Assembly: GCF_900142965.1 (NCBI RefSeq)
Contig: NZ_FRCQ01000027.1
Span: 1 to 64,000 of the forward strand
Source of the DNA: Rhizobacter sp. OV335
GTDB lineage: Bacteria; Pseudomonadota; Gammaproteobacteria; Burkholderiales; Burkholderiaceae_C
DNA length: 64,000 nt
Direction: 5' to 3'
The notes under the pieces were generated by a model. The model did not search any database and had not been told where the DNA came from. It worked only from the letters and a program-made list of their open reading frames with translations. Below are positions 1-8,933 of this stretch, in pieces. The translations under genes were made by a program, and so were the position numbers. The first letter of the stretch is position 1, and each line of letters begins with the position of its first letter.

Positions 1-1067
1 CCGGTGCCGGGTGCGTTGCCCGAGAACTCGCGGATGCGCTGGATCAGCGCCGGGTTGCGCAGCGTCAGCGTGAACGACAGCCACTTGCTCAGGTCGACGT
101 CGCCGCAGAAGGCCTGCGGGCGGCCGAAACCGGGCGCCTTGCGCGCGAGCCGCTTCCACAGCGTCCAGGCGCCGTCGAGCGGCTCGCGCACCAACTCGGC
201 GGCGCGGTCGTGGCCGCCGCGGCGCGAGTCGGCCGTCATCGACCCGAGCGTCAGGAACACCTTGTCGTCGCGGCCGACGGAGAGGCTGAAGGGCCGGCCC
301 TTGCGCTCGCCGTGCAGGGCCTCGATGCGCCGGCCTGCGCCCTCGTCGACGAAGTCGGCGTCGAGCACCCGGCTGCCGTGCTCGAAGACGACGCCGTGCA
401 GGGCCAGCCAGTCGTGCATCGGCCGCACCACCGAGTCGTACTGGTTCAGCGCCGTGCGCCGCACCCCGCCCAGCGTGTGGATGCGCGGGAACTCCTGCAG
501 GAAGCGCAGCATGTAGCGTCGCAGCTCGACCGCGCTGTGCCAGTTCTGGAACGCGAAGGTGGTGCGCCACATCGTCCAGAAGTTCGTCTCGAGGAAGTGC
601 GGCGCAAACCAGTCGTCGATGCGGCGCGTGCCGAGCAGCCGCTCCGGCGTGACCAGCAGGCGCACCAGGTCGAGCCGGTCGTGCAGGTCGAAGCCGAGCT
701 CGCTCGCGTCGAGGATGTGGTGCCCGCGGTCGACCAGTCGCGCGTGCGCGTGCGTCAGCACCTCGGCGTTGAACTGCCGCACCTCGTCCTTCACGCTGCG
801 CTTCGCGTCGCCGAGCGAGGGCACGCTTGACAGCACGTCCCACAGGCACACATAGGCCTCCTCGGTCCACATGCGTCCGCCCCGCGACATGAAGCCGCCG
901 ATGGCGTCGCCACTGCCGTCGAGCGCGCCGCCGGCAACCGGCAATTCCTCGAGGATGCGAATGTCGCGACCGCGCCAGCCGGCGTCGCGGATCAGCAGCA
1001 CGGCGGCGGACAGCGCGGCAATGCCGCTGCCGACGATGAAGGCGCGCGGTGAGGTGGAATGGCTCAT
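1..1067 (-). CDS. ohyA: Oleate hydratase (3' end outside window)
   Basis: This is an FAD-dependent fatty-acid double-bond hydratase of the oleate hydratase family (formerly myosin-cross-reactive antigen), which adds water to unsaturated fatty acids such as oleate to give hydroxy fatty acids. The start is the ATG at 1067 (MSHSTSPRAF). A dinucleotide-binding stretch, IVGSGIAALSAAVLL, begins about residue 11 and is followed by RDIRILEE. Further in, the family-typical FWTMWRTTFAFQNWHSA and RRGGHDRAAELV are visible. The protein is cut by the window edge at GNAPGTG, a family motif, so about 355 residues are seen and the C-terminus is missing. It is transcribed alone, away from the next gene. Identification rests on several family motifs. 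Confidence 0.88.
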   Translation of the reverse strand, partial: MSHSTSPRAFIVGSGIAALSAAVLLIRDAGWRGRDIRILEELPVAGGALDGSGDAIGGFMSRGGRMWTEEAYVCLWDVLSSVPSLGDAKRSVKDEVRQFNAEVLTHAHARLVDRGHHILDASELGFDLHDRLDLVRLLVTPERLLGTRRIDDWFAPHFLETNFWTMWRTTFAFQNWHSAVELRRYMLRFLQEFPRIHTLGGVRRTALNQYDSVVRPMHDWLALHGVVFEHGSRVLDADFVDEGAGRRIEALHGERKGRPFSLSVGRDDKVFLTLGSMTADSRRGGHDRAAELVREPLDGAWTLWKRLARKAPGFGRPQAFCGDVDLSKWLSFTLTLRNPALIQRIREFSGNAPGT

Positions 1068-1152
1068 GGTCGTTGTCTGCAGAGTTCAGGGTCTGCCGTC
1101 ATTGAATCCGCGGCGCCTCGCCATCGGCTTGACGGGCGTCAAGCAGTGCCGA

Positions 1153-1848
1153 TCAGGTCACGCAGAACAGCGGCGAGTCCGGCCACAGCCCGTGGCCGAG
1201 CGACCAGCCGGAGCCGATCAGCAGGCACAGGCCGGCCAGCCGGATGCTCCATGCGAGCGCACGCCGGTCGAGCCGCGCCCACAGCACCGGCGCGCCCCAC
1301 AGTGCGAATGACGACGCGAGGCCGAACGAGGCAATCACGCCGGCACCGGCCACCGCGCCATCGGCCAGCGCCGCGAGCACCAATGCCGACTGCAGCAGCC
1401 CGCACGGCCACGCAACCCACAGCGTGCCGGCGGCGCCCGCCTTCAGCGGCCCGGCCATCGCCTGCCAGCCGTCGGCACGGGGCGCATGCAGTGGTGCCGG
1501 CGCCTGCCCGAGCCGCGCCAGCCAGCGCGGCTGCCGGCCGCTGAACAGCAGCCACAGCCCGAGCGCGACGCCCGCCACGTGCAGCAAGGCCCACAGCGGC
1601 CGCAAGGCCGGCGTGGCCTGGCCGAGCCAGGCGAGCGCCGACACGCTGGAGGCGACCAGCGCGCCGCCCGCGGCGTAGCCGAACAGCCGCCCGCCCTGGA
1701 ACGCGAGCGCGGCCGGCAGCGTGCGCCCGCCGGCCGCGCTGCCGCAGCCGCGCACGATCGCGGCGCTGCTGGCACCGCACATCGCGGCGCAGTGCGCCGA
1801 GCCGGCCAGGCCGAGCAAGGCGGCGCCGGTGAGCAGCGCAAGGCTCAT
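1153..1848 (-). CDS. Sulfite exporter TauE/SafE-like membrane protein (DsbD_2 family)
   Basis: The 231-residue hydrophobic protein has about six membrane helices. It starts MSLALLTGAALLGLAGSAHC at 1848 and ends WPDSPLFCVT. The N-terminal G-x-x-G-S-x-H-C-A-x-M-C-G motif (GLAGSAHCAAMCG) is typical of the small TauE/SafE-like DsbD_2 membrane proteins found beside cbb3-oxidase, hemN and fnr genes in betaproteobacteria. In that setting it is thought to help copper handling or oxidase maturation (family knowledge, not shown here). The stop of hemN lies 7 bp upstream, so the two are probably one transcript. A longer reading from 2097 would run inside hemN and is not preferred. Confidence 0.8.
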   Translation of the reverse strand: MSLALLTGAALLGLAGSAHCAAMCGASSAAIVRGCGSAAGGRTLPAALAFQGGRLFGYAAGGALVASSVSALAWLGQATPALRPLWALLHVAGVALGLWLLFSGRQPRWLARLGQAPAPLHAPRADGWQAMAGPLKAGAAGTLWVAWPCGLLQSALVLAALADGAVAGAGVIASFGLASSFALWGAPVLWARLDRRALAWSIRLAGLCLLIGSGWSLGHGLWPDSPLFCVT

Positions 1849-1855
1849 CGCCGCG

Positions 1856-3316
1856 TCACAGCACGCGCGAAAAGCGCGCGCCGCCGGCCTCCCCGGTGCG
1901 GCCTTCGCGCACCCGGGCCCGTGCGGCCTGCAAGTGACGGTCGAACACCATCGCGATGGCGCGCACCAGCAGCCAGCCGCGCGGCGTGACCTGCACGGTC
2001 GCGCCGCCGTCGATCTCGACCAGGCCGTCGGCCACGAACACCTGCAGCGATGCCAGCTCGGGCGCGAAGTACGCCGCGCCGTCGACACCGTGCGCATGGC
2101 CGCGCGTGCTCAGGTCGGCGCGGCCCTGGCACATCAGCGCCATGATCACCTCGCGGCGCAGCAGGTCGTCGCTGTCGAGCGCGAGGCCGCGCACCACGGG
2201 GAAGCGGCGCTGCGCGAGCGCCTCGTAGTACTCGGGCAGGGTCTTCGCGTTCTGGCTGTAGCTGCTGCCCATGCGACCGATCGCCGAGACGCCGAGGCCG
2301 ATCAGGTCGCAGTCGGGCTGCGTGCCGTAGCCCTGGAAGTTGCGGTGCAGCCGGCCGGCGCGGCGTGCGCGGGCGAGCGCATCGCCGGGCAGCGCGAAGT
2401 GGTCCATGCCGATGTCCTCGTAGCCGGCGCCGAGGAAGCCGTTGATCGCGCGGCGCAGCATCGCGACGCGATCTGCACCGGTCGGCAGCTCGGCGGTGAC
2501 GATGCGCCGCTGCGGCTTGAAGCGCTCCGGCAGGTGCGCGTAGCCGTACAGCGCGACCCGGTCGGGGCGCAGCTCGGCGACGCGTGCCACTGTTTCGGCC
2601 AGCGTCTGCGGCGTCTGCTTCGGCAGGCCGTAGATCAGGTCGACGTTGATCGATTCGTAGCCCTGCACGCGCGCAGCGGCGACCAGCACGCGCACGTCCT
2701 CGAACGGCTGCACGCGGTGCACCGCCTGCTGCACCTCGGGCTGGATGTCCTGCACGCCGAAGCTGATGCGGTTGAAGCCGAGCGAACGGAAGTGCGCCAG
2801 GCGCTGCGGCGTGACGGTGCGCGGGTCAACCTCGATCGAGACCTCGGCATCGGGCAGCAGCCGGAACGCGCCGCGCAGCATCGCCATCAGCCGGGTGAGC
2901 TCGGCATCGCTCAGGAAGGTCGGCGAGCCGCCGCCGAGGTGCAGCTGCGACACCGGCACGCCGGTGTCGAGCGCGGTGGCGTGCAGCTCGATCTCGGTGG
3001 CCAGCGCGTCGAGGTATTCGACGGCGCGCTCGTGGTGGCGCGTGATCACCTTGTTGCAGGCGCAGTAGTAGCAGACCGATTCGCAGAACGGGATGTGCAC
3101 GTAGATCGACAGCGGCGCGGCGCTCTTGCCGCTGTCGCTGCTGCGCATGACCAGGGTTCGCTGGTACTGCGCGGCGTCGAACGCGTCGCCGAAGCGGTCG
3201 GCCGTCGGGTACGAGGTGTAGCGCGGACCGGGCACGTCGAAGCGGCGCAGCAGTTCGTCGTCCAGTGCGTCGTCCAATGCGACTTCCAGCGCGGGGGAGG
3301 GGTGTGTGGCGTTCAT
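1856..3316 (-). CDS. hemN: Oxygen-independent coproporphyrinogen III oxidase
   Basis: This radical-SAM enzyme decarboxylates coproporphyrinogen III to protoporphyrinogen IX without oxygen, in the cytoplasmic haem pathway. The chosen ATG at 3316 (MNATHPSP) gives 486 residues, close to the usual HemN length; an upstream ATG at 3364 would overlap the regulatory gap. PRYTSYPTADRF is at 31-42, the 4Fe-4S/SAM motif CESVCYYCAC has Cys78, Cys82, Cys85 and Cys87, and the glycine motif LGGGSPTFL follows. A C-terminal HemN domain is present (GLGVSAIGRMGSSYSQN). It is divergent from the FNR-type gene, with an FNR-box-like site in between, which fits induction under low oxygen. The TauE/SafE-like gene follows immediately. 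Confidence 0.95.
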   Translation of the reverse strand: MNATHPSPALEVALDDALDDELLRRFDVPGPRYTSYPTADRFGDAFDAAQYQRTLVMRSSDSGKSAAPLSIYVHIPFCESVCYYCACNKVITRHHERAVEYLDALATEIELHATALDTGVPVSQLHLGGGSPTFLSDAELTRLMAMLRGAFRLLPDAEVSIEVDPRTVTPQRLAHFRSLGFNRISFGVQDIQPEVQQAVHRVQPFEDVRVLVAAARVQGYESINVDLIYGLPKQTPQTLAETVARVAELRPDRVALYGYAHLPERFKPQRRIVTAELPTGADRVAMLRRAINGFLGAGYEDIGMDHFALPGDALARARRAGRLHRNFQGYGTQPDCDLIGLGVSAIGRMGSSYSQNAKTLPEYYEALAQRRFPVVRGLALDSDDLLRREVIMALMCQGRADLSTRGHAHGVDGAAYFAPELASLQVFVADGLVEIDGGATVQVTPRGWLLVRAIAMVFDRHLQAARARVREGRTGEAGGARFSRVL

Positions 3317-3350
3317 GTCGCCACTGTCGTGCGGCGCGCGCTGCGGCGGT

Positions 3351-3364
3351 TTGCGCTGGATCAA
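3351..3364. promoter_or_regulatory. FNR-box-like palindrome between hemN and fnr
   Basis: The sequence TTGCGCTGGATCAA matches the FNR/ANR consensus TTGAT-N4-ATCAA at 8 of 10 defined positions, with the right half perfect. It sits 35 bp upstream of the hemN start and 26 bp upstream of the fnr start. It could therefore serve anaerobic activation of hemN, autoregulation of fnr, or both. The assignment is a consensus match only. Confidence 0.5.
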
Positions 3365-3390
3365 GCGGGGCCTGCCGATGTACTTTCAAA

Positions 3391-4116
3391 ATGCCTCCGA
3401 TGAACCGCCTTCCTGCGCTCCCCTCCGAGCCCGACTGCATGCTATGCGAGCGGCGCAATCTGTGCCTGCCGGTGGTGCGCGACGACATCGAATCGGTGGT
3501 GGCCGGCAGCATGCGCGCGGTGGCCGCGGGGGACTGCCTGTTCCTCGAGGACGAGGCCTTCGCATCGCTGTACGCGGTGCGCAGCGGCGCCTTCAAGACC
3601 TGTGTGGGCACACCGCCGCAGCGCGGGCGTGTGACCGGCTTCGCGTTGCCGGGCGACCTGCTCGGGCTGGACGCGATCGATGCCGGGTTGCACTGTTGCC
3701 AGGCGATCGCGCTGCAGGATTCCGAGGTGTGCGAGCTGCCGTACGACCAGGTCGAGCAGGTGCTGGCGGCGTCGAGCACGCTGCAGCGGCGTTTCCACCA
3801 GCTGATGAGCCGCGAGATCGTGCGCGACCACGCGCTGATGCGGCTGCTCGGCCAGCGCCAGGCAGGGGCGCGCATCGCGGCCTTCCTGCTGGGGCTGTCG
3901 GAGCGCGCGCTGGAGCGCGGACAATCCGGCACCGAGCTGCGCCTGCCGATGAGCCGCGAGGATATCGGCAGCCACCTGGGCTTGAGCATTGAGACGGTGA
4001 GTCACGTGCTGACGCGGCTGCGCGCGGCGGGCTGTCTGCGAGTGCGGCTGCGGGAGATCGATATCGTCGACAAGCCTGCATTGCGCGGCGTTGCTGAGGG
4101 ACTGGCTGCTGCCTGA
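3391..4116 (+). CDS. fnr: FNR-type oxygen-sensing transcriptional regulator (Crp/Fnr family)
   Basis: The 241-residue protein has the FNR layout. The N-terminal cysteines DCMLCERRNLC give Cys16, Cys19 and Cys25 in the same C-x2-C-x5-C spacing as E. coli FNR, and a fourth ligand is available at Cys102 or Cys103 (GLHCCQ). A cyclic-nucleotide-binding-like beta barrel spans about 30-140. A C-terminal Crp-type helix-turn-helix (SREDIGSHLGLSIETVSHVL) lies near 188-207. It should bind a 4Fe-4S cluster and act as a low-oxygen activator. An alternative ATG nine bases downstream (MNRLPALP) is equally possible, and neither has a strong Shine-Dalgarno sequence. Confidence 0.9.
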   Translation: MPPMNRLPALPSEPDCMLCERRNLCLPVVRDDIESVVAGSMRAVAAGDCLFLEDEAFASLYAVRSGAFKTCVGTPPQRGRVTGFALPGDLLGLDAIDAGLHCCQAIALQDSEVCELPYDQVEQVLAASSTLQRRFHQLMSREIVRDHALMRLLGQRQAGARIAAFLLGLSERALERGQSGTELRLPMSREDIGSHLGLSIETVSHVLTRLRAAGCLRVRLREIDIVDKPALRGVAEGLAAA

Positions 4117-4790
4117 TCGCGCTGGCGCGTCGCGTCGCGGCGGGTGGCGCGAGGGGGCAGCGGCCCGTCGTTGATGCCGTCGCCGACCATCGCGACGCAG
4201 TGGCCGGCCGCCTGCTCGCGCTGCACCGCGGCCAGCTTGGCGGCTGGGTCGCCGCGCCGATCGCAGCATCGGCACCGACGCGCATCGCGCGGTCGGCTCG
4301 ACCCGCCGCCGCATGTCGCCGGACAGCAGCACGCGGCGCCAGCCGGCCGCGCAGAGCGCCTGCAGTGCGCCGACGGCAACGTCGCGAGATGCTCGTCGAA
4401 CTCCAGGCACAGCAGCGCCTCGCCGGCACGGCTGAACCCTCCGACCAGGCAATGCCGTCGTGCGGCGCGAGCCCGGCCACCGCCTGCGACAACGGATGGC
4501 GCGACCGGCGCGCCAGCGAAGCGGCGCGGCGCGGTGCAGCAGGGCCGGCCGCGACTCCCCGGGCGGCCCGGCACCCGCACCGCCGAGCAGCGCGGATGCT
4601 CCTGCGTCAGCGTGCCGGTCTTGTCGAGGAACACCGTGTCGAAGCGTGCTGCTGCAGCGCCTCCAGCCGCTGCAGCAGCACGCCGCGCCAGGCCGCGTGC
4701 GGCAGCGACGCAGGCGGAGGTGGCCACAAGCGACAGCGCGCACTGCAGGTCACGATCAGCACCGCTCAGGTCTTCACGATGATGGCGACT
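4117..4790 (-). pseudogene. Decayed heavy-metal P-type ATPase (CcoI/FixI- or CopA-like) remnant
   Basis: Minus-strand fragments of a P1B-type ATPase are readable in different frames. They include a helix stretch (CALSLVATSAC, RRGVLLQRLEALQQHA in another frame), the phosphorylation site FDTVFLDKTGTLTQEHP, a fragment LSQAVAGLAPHDGI, GGFSRAGEALLCLEFDEHLATL, and the hinge motif VAMVGDGINDGPL. The frame changes several times between these blocks, and the N-terminal metal-binding and CPC transmembrane parts are absent. It is therefore a truncated, frameshifted pseudogene. Its place next to fnr, hemN and a TauE/SafE-like gene matches the usual position of ccoI in cbb3-oxidase clusters, but the remnant is too short to separate CcoI from CopA. 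The 3' boundary overlaps or abuts the fnr stop. Confidence 0.75.
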
Positions 4791-4799
4791 CGATCGAGG

Positions 4800-6038
4800 T
4801 CAAGGTTTCGGCAGGCCGGCGAGCCGGTCGAGGTCCTTGAAGTTCCAGTCGTCGGGCGATTCGCAAGCGGCGACCTTGTCCTGGCAGTACGCGCTGCCCA
4901 GGTCCATCTCCAGCGGCTCAATGCGCATGTTGGACTTGGTGCTGAAGAAGGCCTTGACCTTCGGTTGCAGCAGGTTCTGCGCGTTCTGCGCCGTCACCAC
5001 CGCCAGCTTGCCGGACTGCAGGCGCAGCAGCGAGCCGACCGGGTAGATGCCCACCGTCTTGACGAAGGCCTGGAACACGCGCGGCTCGAAGTGACCCTTC
5101 CACTGCGCCATGCGGCGCAGCGCCTCGCCCGGATCCCAGCCGCTCTTGTACGGCCGCACCGAGGTGATCGCGTCGTACACGTCGCACACCGCGCCCATCT
5201 TCGCGAACAGGCTGATCTGCTCGCCGGAGAGCTTGTGCGGGTAGCCGCTGCCGTCGACCTTCTCGTGGTGGTGCAGGCACACGTCGAGCACCACCGCGCC
5301 GGCGCTGCCGCCTTCGAGCAGCATCTCGTGGCCGCGCTCCGGATGGCTCTTCATGATGTCGAACTCGGCGTCGGTGAGCTTGCCGGGCTTGTTCAGCACC
5401 TCCAGCGGCATCACCGCCTTGCCCAGGTCGTGCAGCATGCCGGCCAGGCCCGCCTTCTTCAGCTGCTCGCCCTGCAGGCCGAGCTGGCGGCCGAGCGACA
5501 CCATCAGCGCGCACACGGCCACCGAATGCATGTAGGTGTATTCGTCGGCGCGCTTGAGCCGCGCGACGCTGATCAGTGCGCCGGGATTGCGCAGCACCGA
5601 TTCGGAGATCTCCTCGACCAGCTCCTCGCACTGGCCGGCGTCGATCGCCTTGCCCAGGCGCGCCTCGCCGAACATCGACGCGATCTTCGGCACCGAGCGG
5701 CGGTACAGCGCAGCCGCCTTCGCGAGCGCCTGTTCGCCGTGCTCCGCTTCGTCGAGCGCGAACGGCATCGACGCGGCGAACTCCAACTCGCGCTCGACCT
5801 CGGCGGCGACTGCCTCGCGCGTGATGGCCCGTACGCAGGCGGCCGGGCCGTCGACGTCGAGGCCCTTGCTGCTGTCGATCCACAGCTCCCTGACACCGCC
5901 GGACTTGATGCGTTCGAAGTCGGCGTCGCTCTTCAGCATGAACTTGGAGCGCCAGAACGGATGGTCCATCCACGAGCCACAGAACTCGTGGACGTGCATC
6001 CCCAGCCGCAACTGGTCGACCGGGATCTTCTTGATCAT
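4800..6038 (-). CDS. HD-GYP domain cyclic-di-GMP phosphodiesterase (DUF3391 N-terminus)
   Basis: The 412-residue protein starts MIKKIPVDQLRLGMHVHEFCGSW, typical of the DUF3391 domain that precedes HD-GYP in many proteobacteria. It carries the HD motif HDLGKAVMP and the GYP signature HHEKVDGSGYPHKL, with HPERGHEML between them. This is the active-site set of cyclic-di-GMP phosphodiesterases. The protein is soluble, with no receiver domain. Its ATG overlaps the stop of the upstream chemoreceptor gene (ATGA), so the two are translationally coupled. That suggests a shared role linking a chemosensory input to c-di-GMP level (inference). Confidence 0.9.
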   Translation of the reverse strand: MIKKIPVDQLRLGMHVHEFCGSWMDHPFWRSKFMLKSDADFERIKSGGVRELWIDSSKGLDVDGPAACVRAITREAVAAEVERELEFAASMPFALDEAEHGEQALAKAAALYRRSVPKIASMFGEARLGKAIDAGQCEELVEEISESVLRNPGALISVARLKRADEYTYMHSVAVCALMVSLGRQLGLQGEQLKKAGLAGMLHDLGKAVMPLEVLNKPGKLTDAEFDIMKSHPERGHEMLLEGGSAGAVVLDVCLHHHEKVDGSGYPHKLSGEQISLFAKMGAVCDVYDAITSVRPYKSGWDPGEALRRMAQWKGHFEPRVFQAFVKTVGIYPVGSLLRLQSGKLAVVTAQNAQNLLQPKVKAFFSTKSNMRIEPLEMDLGSAYCQDKVAACESPDDWNFKDLDRLAGLPKP

Positions 6039-8017
6039 GCGAGCTTGAAGAAGCTGATCTCGCTGCTCAGGCGGCGCGATTGTTCAGCCAGCGCGGTGGA
6101 GGCGGCGGCGGTCTGCTCGACAAGGGCGGCGTTCTGCTGCGTGAACTGGTCGAGCTCGCGCACCGCGCCGCTGACCTCGCCGACGCCGCGGTGCTGGTGC
6201 TGCGTGCTGTCGGCGATCTCGCGCATCAGCGTCTCGATACGGCCGGCGTTTGACACCACCGCCTGCATGATCTCCCCGGCGCGGCCGACGACGGTCGAGC
6301 CGCCTTGCACCTGCTCAATGCTGGCGCTGATCAGCGACTTGATCTCGCGTGCGGCAGTGGCCGAGCGGCCGGCGAGCGCACGCACCTCTGACGCCACGAC
6401 CGCGAAGCCGCGGCCATGCTCGCCGGCGCGCGCCGCCTCGACGGCGGCATTCAGCGCGAGGATGTTGGTCTGGAACGCGATGCCGTCGATCACGCCGATG
6501 ATCTCGCCGATGCGCCCCGACGAGGCGCGGATGTTGTCCATCGTGCGGATCACCTCGGTGATCGCCTGGCCGCTGCGCTCGGCTGCGCCGGCGTTGTCGT
6601 GCACGCTCGCGCTGGCCTGCGCCACAGTGCCGGCCGACTGCGTCACCGACGACGAGATCTGCTCCATGCTGGCAGAGGTCTGCTGGAGGTTGGCGGCCGC
6701 CTGTTCGGTGCGCTGCGACAGGTCCATCGACGCGGACGCGATTTCCCCGCTGGCGGTCTGCACGTTCTCGGCGCTGTCGATCACGACGCTGACGATGCGG
6801 CGCAAACTGATCTGCATCTCGCCGAGCGTGATCATCAACTGCGCGGCTTCGTCGGTGCCCCAGGGACGCGGTGCGGTCGTCAGGTTGCCCTGAGTGATCT
6901 CTTTCAGGTGGCCGGAGACCTCCTGAAGGCCACCCATCATCACCTTGTAGAACGCCAGCAGCAGGTAGCCGGCCAGCGCGATGAAGAAGAGCGCGGCGCC
7001 GAACTGGCCGTAGAGCTCGGCATGCAGGTGGGTGATGCGGGTGTGCAGGCGCGCCTCGAGCCGGTCGAGCGCCTGCTTCTGTAGCGCGAACTGGTGGTCG
7101 AGCGCGGCGGTGCCGGCGTTGTCGAGCATGGCCGGGGTGAGGTCGTGCGAGCCGTCGGACAATATCCGGGCAATCGCCGCTTCGAAGGCCTGCGTCGCCG
7201 CCCTCGCGTCACGCGCGTCGACCAACCGGGCGTTCTCCGGGATGTTCTCGACGCCTTCCCGATGCGAGTTCCGGATCTCGGCGTCGAGGTAGCGCAGTAC
7301 GGCCATGTCGCCTGTCATGCGATCGCGGCGTGGGAGGCTCAACTCCTTGGTGCGCAGCGCCAGCGTTGCGATGCCGCGAAGCTGCGCCGTGGTCTCGGCC
7401 TGCAGCGGCAGGCGCAGCACCGCGAGGTTCATCAGGTGGTAGGTGTCGAGTTCGGGGTCGAGCGCGAGCTGCGAGCCGTTGGCGACCTGACCGATCAACG
7501 CCGTCACCATCGCCACGTACTCGCTGTGGCTCCGGAAGGCCTCGTCCGGCGTGGCCGGCGCGGGACCGCTCAATAGCGCCTCATGCGATTTCTGCAGCAC
7601 CGCGAATGCGGCGGCGTCGTCTAGCTCCTTGCCGAGCGCGTCGTGATGCGCTGACAGCGCACGGAATGCCTCGCGCACCTTGTCCTGCCGCTCCGCGATG
7701 TCGGGCAACTGGGCCGTCAGCGCGTAGCGGCGTGCCTGTGCTGCGCGCATTAGGTCGATGGCCGGGCGCAGATAGTCGATCCCGCGCAGTTCGGCGCGGC
7801 CGACGTCGATCTGCGAACTTTCGTCGGTTTGCAGGAAGTACAGCGCGACCACCAGTGGAGCCATGAAGGCGCAAGCGACCCACAGCGCCTTGGCGCGAAA
7901 ACCGATCGATCGGAACAGCCGGATGCCCGGCGCGAGCCAGCCGTGGTAGCGGAAGAATTCCCCAAACCCGGAGTTCAGGCTGGTGTTTTGCAGGGGAAGT
8001 GGGATTCGGTGCGACAT
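6035..8017 (-). CDS. Methyl-accepting chemotaxis protein
   Basis: The 660-residue chemoreceptor starts at the ATG at 8017 (MSHRIPLP), which has GGAG nine bases upstream; an in-frame start at 8062 is less supported. A first membrane helix (LWVACAFMAPLVVALYFL) is followed by a long helical periplasmic domain. Then come a second helix (FGAALFFIALAGYLLLAFY), a HAMP-like linker, and a cytoplasmic signalling hairpin. The hairpin tip has the conserved IAFQTNILALNAAVEAARAG and GRGFAVVASEVRALA. No C-terminal CheR pentapeptide is visible. The overlapping HD-GYP gene makes this a two-gene unit. Confidence 0.92.
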   Translation of the reverse strand: MSHRIPLPLQNTSLNSGFGEFFRYHGWLAPGIRLFRSIGFRAKALWVACAFMAPLVVALYFLQTDESSQIDVGRAELRGIDYLRPAIDLMRAAQARRYALTAQLPDIAERQDKVREAFRALSAHHDALGKELDDAAAFAVLQKSHEALLSGPAPATPDEAFRSHSEYVAMVTALIGQVANGSQLALDPELDTYHLMNLAVLRLPLQAETTAQLRGIATLALRTKELSLPRRDRMTGDMAVLRYLDAEIRNSHREGVENIPENARLVDARDARAATQAFEAAIARILSDGSHDLTPAMLDNAGTAALDHQFALQKQALDRLEARLHTRITHLHAELYGQFGAALFFIALAGYLLLAFYKVMMGGLQEVSGHLKEITQGNLTTAPRPWGTDEAAQLMITLGEMQISLRRIVSVVIDSAENVQTASGEIASASMDLSQRTEQAAANLQQTSASMEQISSSVTQSAGTVAQASASVHDNAGAAERSGQAITEVIRTMDNIRASSGRIGEIIGVIDGIAFQTNILALNAAVEAARAGEHGRGFAVVASEVRALAGRSATAAREIKSLISASIEQVQGGSTVVGRAGEIMQAVVSNAGRIETLMREIADSTQHQHRGVGEVSGAVRELDQFTQQNAALVEQTAAASTALAEQSRRLSSEISFFKLA

Positions 8018-8217
8018 GTCGTCAATCTCCGGTACGGCTTCTGGCAGAACTGAGACGGGCACGACTCGGTCGTCGGAGCCCGTCCTCGGTTAGTTTTCGG
8101 TCATATCGCAATTGACTTGATCATTTATGAGCGCTGAAATCATGAATTTGTTCACTGCGGCAGGGCGGAGTCGATGCGGTAACCTGCGCGCGATTCCTTC
8201 ACCCCGTCGGTCCGTCC

Positions 8218-8904
8218 ATGTTTCCCAAGACGCTTGCCCTCGTCGACGACGACGCCGAGTTTTCGGAGTTTCTTTCGCAGTACCTGCAGGCGCGCGGTGT
8301 GGCCGTGCGGGTGTTCGGTGACAGCAGCGACCTGCTGGTCGACCCCCAAGCCTATGAATTCGAGTTTTACGTCCTCGACCTGACGCTGCCCGGCGTTGAT
8401 GGCGTCGAGTTGCTGCGCATCCTGCGCAGGCGAACGAACGCAGGCGTGCTCGTGGTGTCGGGCCGGCTGGCGCCGGACGTCTTCGAGTCGGTGGTGAACG
8501 CCGGTGCCGACATGTACCTGGCCAAGCCGGTGCGTTTCGAGCAGGTGGCGCTGGCGGTGAAGGCGGTGCAGCGGCGAGCGGTGACGGCGCGCGAGCAGGT
8601 CAACAGCTGGAAGCTCGACCGCCGCACCAGCGAGTTGGTGGCGCCCGACGGTGCGCGCATCGCGCTAAGCGAGACCGACATGGCCGTGATGGAGTGCTTC
8701 GCGCAGGCACGGGGCGGCAGCGTATCGCGCGAGGCGCTGCGCGAGCGGCTCGGCTATGCGGACGGCGAGCAGCCCGACAACGTGCTGCACGCGACGATCT
8801 ACCGGCTGCGCCGCCGCATCGAGCGGGCAACGCCGACGGTGGTGCCGCTGCAGTCGCAATCACGCGTGGGCTACGTGTTCCGGGCGACGCTGTCGGTGGC
8901 CTGA
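8218..8904 (+). CDS. OmpR-family response regulator
   Basis: The 228-residue protein has an N-terminal receiver domain with the acidic pocket at Asp10-Asp12, probable phospho-acceptor Asp54 (YVLDLTLPG) and conserved Lys in YLAKPVRF. A C-terminal winged helix of the OmpR type follows (ALSETDMAVMECFA, NVLHATIYRLRRRIE, VGYVFRATL). It is convergent with the neighbouring sensor kinase gene, only 29 bp apart, so the two are plausible partners although not in one operon. A gap of about 200 bp upstream separates it from the chemoreceptor and presumably holds both promoters. Confidence 0.9.
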   Translation: MFPKTLALVDDDAEFSEFLSQYLQARGVAVRVFGDSSDLLVDPQAYEFEFYVLDLTLPGVDGVELLRILRRRTNAGVLVVSGRLAPDVFESVVNAGADMYLAKPVRFEQVALAVKAVQRRAVTAREQVNSWKLDRRTSELVAPDGARIALSETDMAVMECFAQARGGSVSREALRERLGYADGEQPDNVLHATIYRLRRRIERATPTVVPLQSQSRVGYVFRATLSVA

Positions 8905-8933
8905 GCCGGCCGCGCCTCGGTGCCACCAGCCGC

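Noticed and set aside
210-3403. Long plus-strand frames rich in Ala, Arg and Pro across the left end (for example 210-830, 1721-3403)
   Set aside because: They mirror the minus-strand oleate hydratase and hemN genes in a high-G+C sequence and contain no family motifs.
8101-8130. FNR-like half site TTGAT before the response regulator
   Set aside because: Only one half matches the consensus; the second half is too weak to call.
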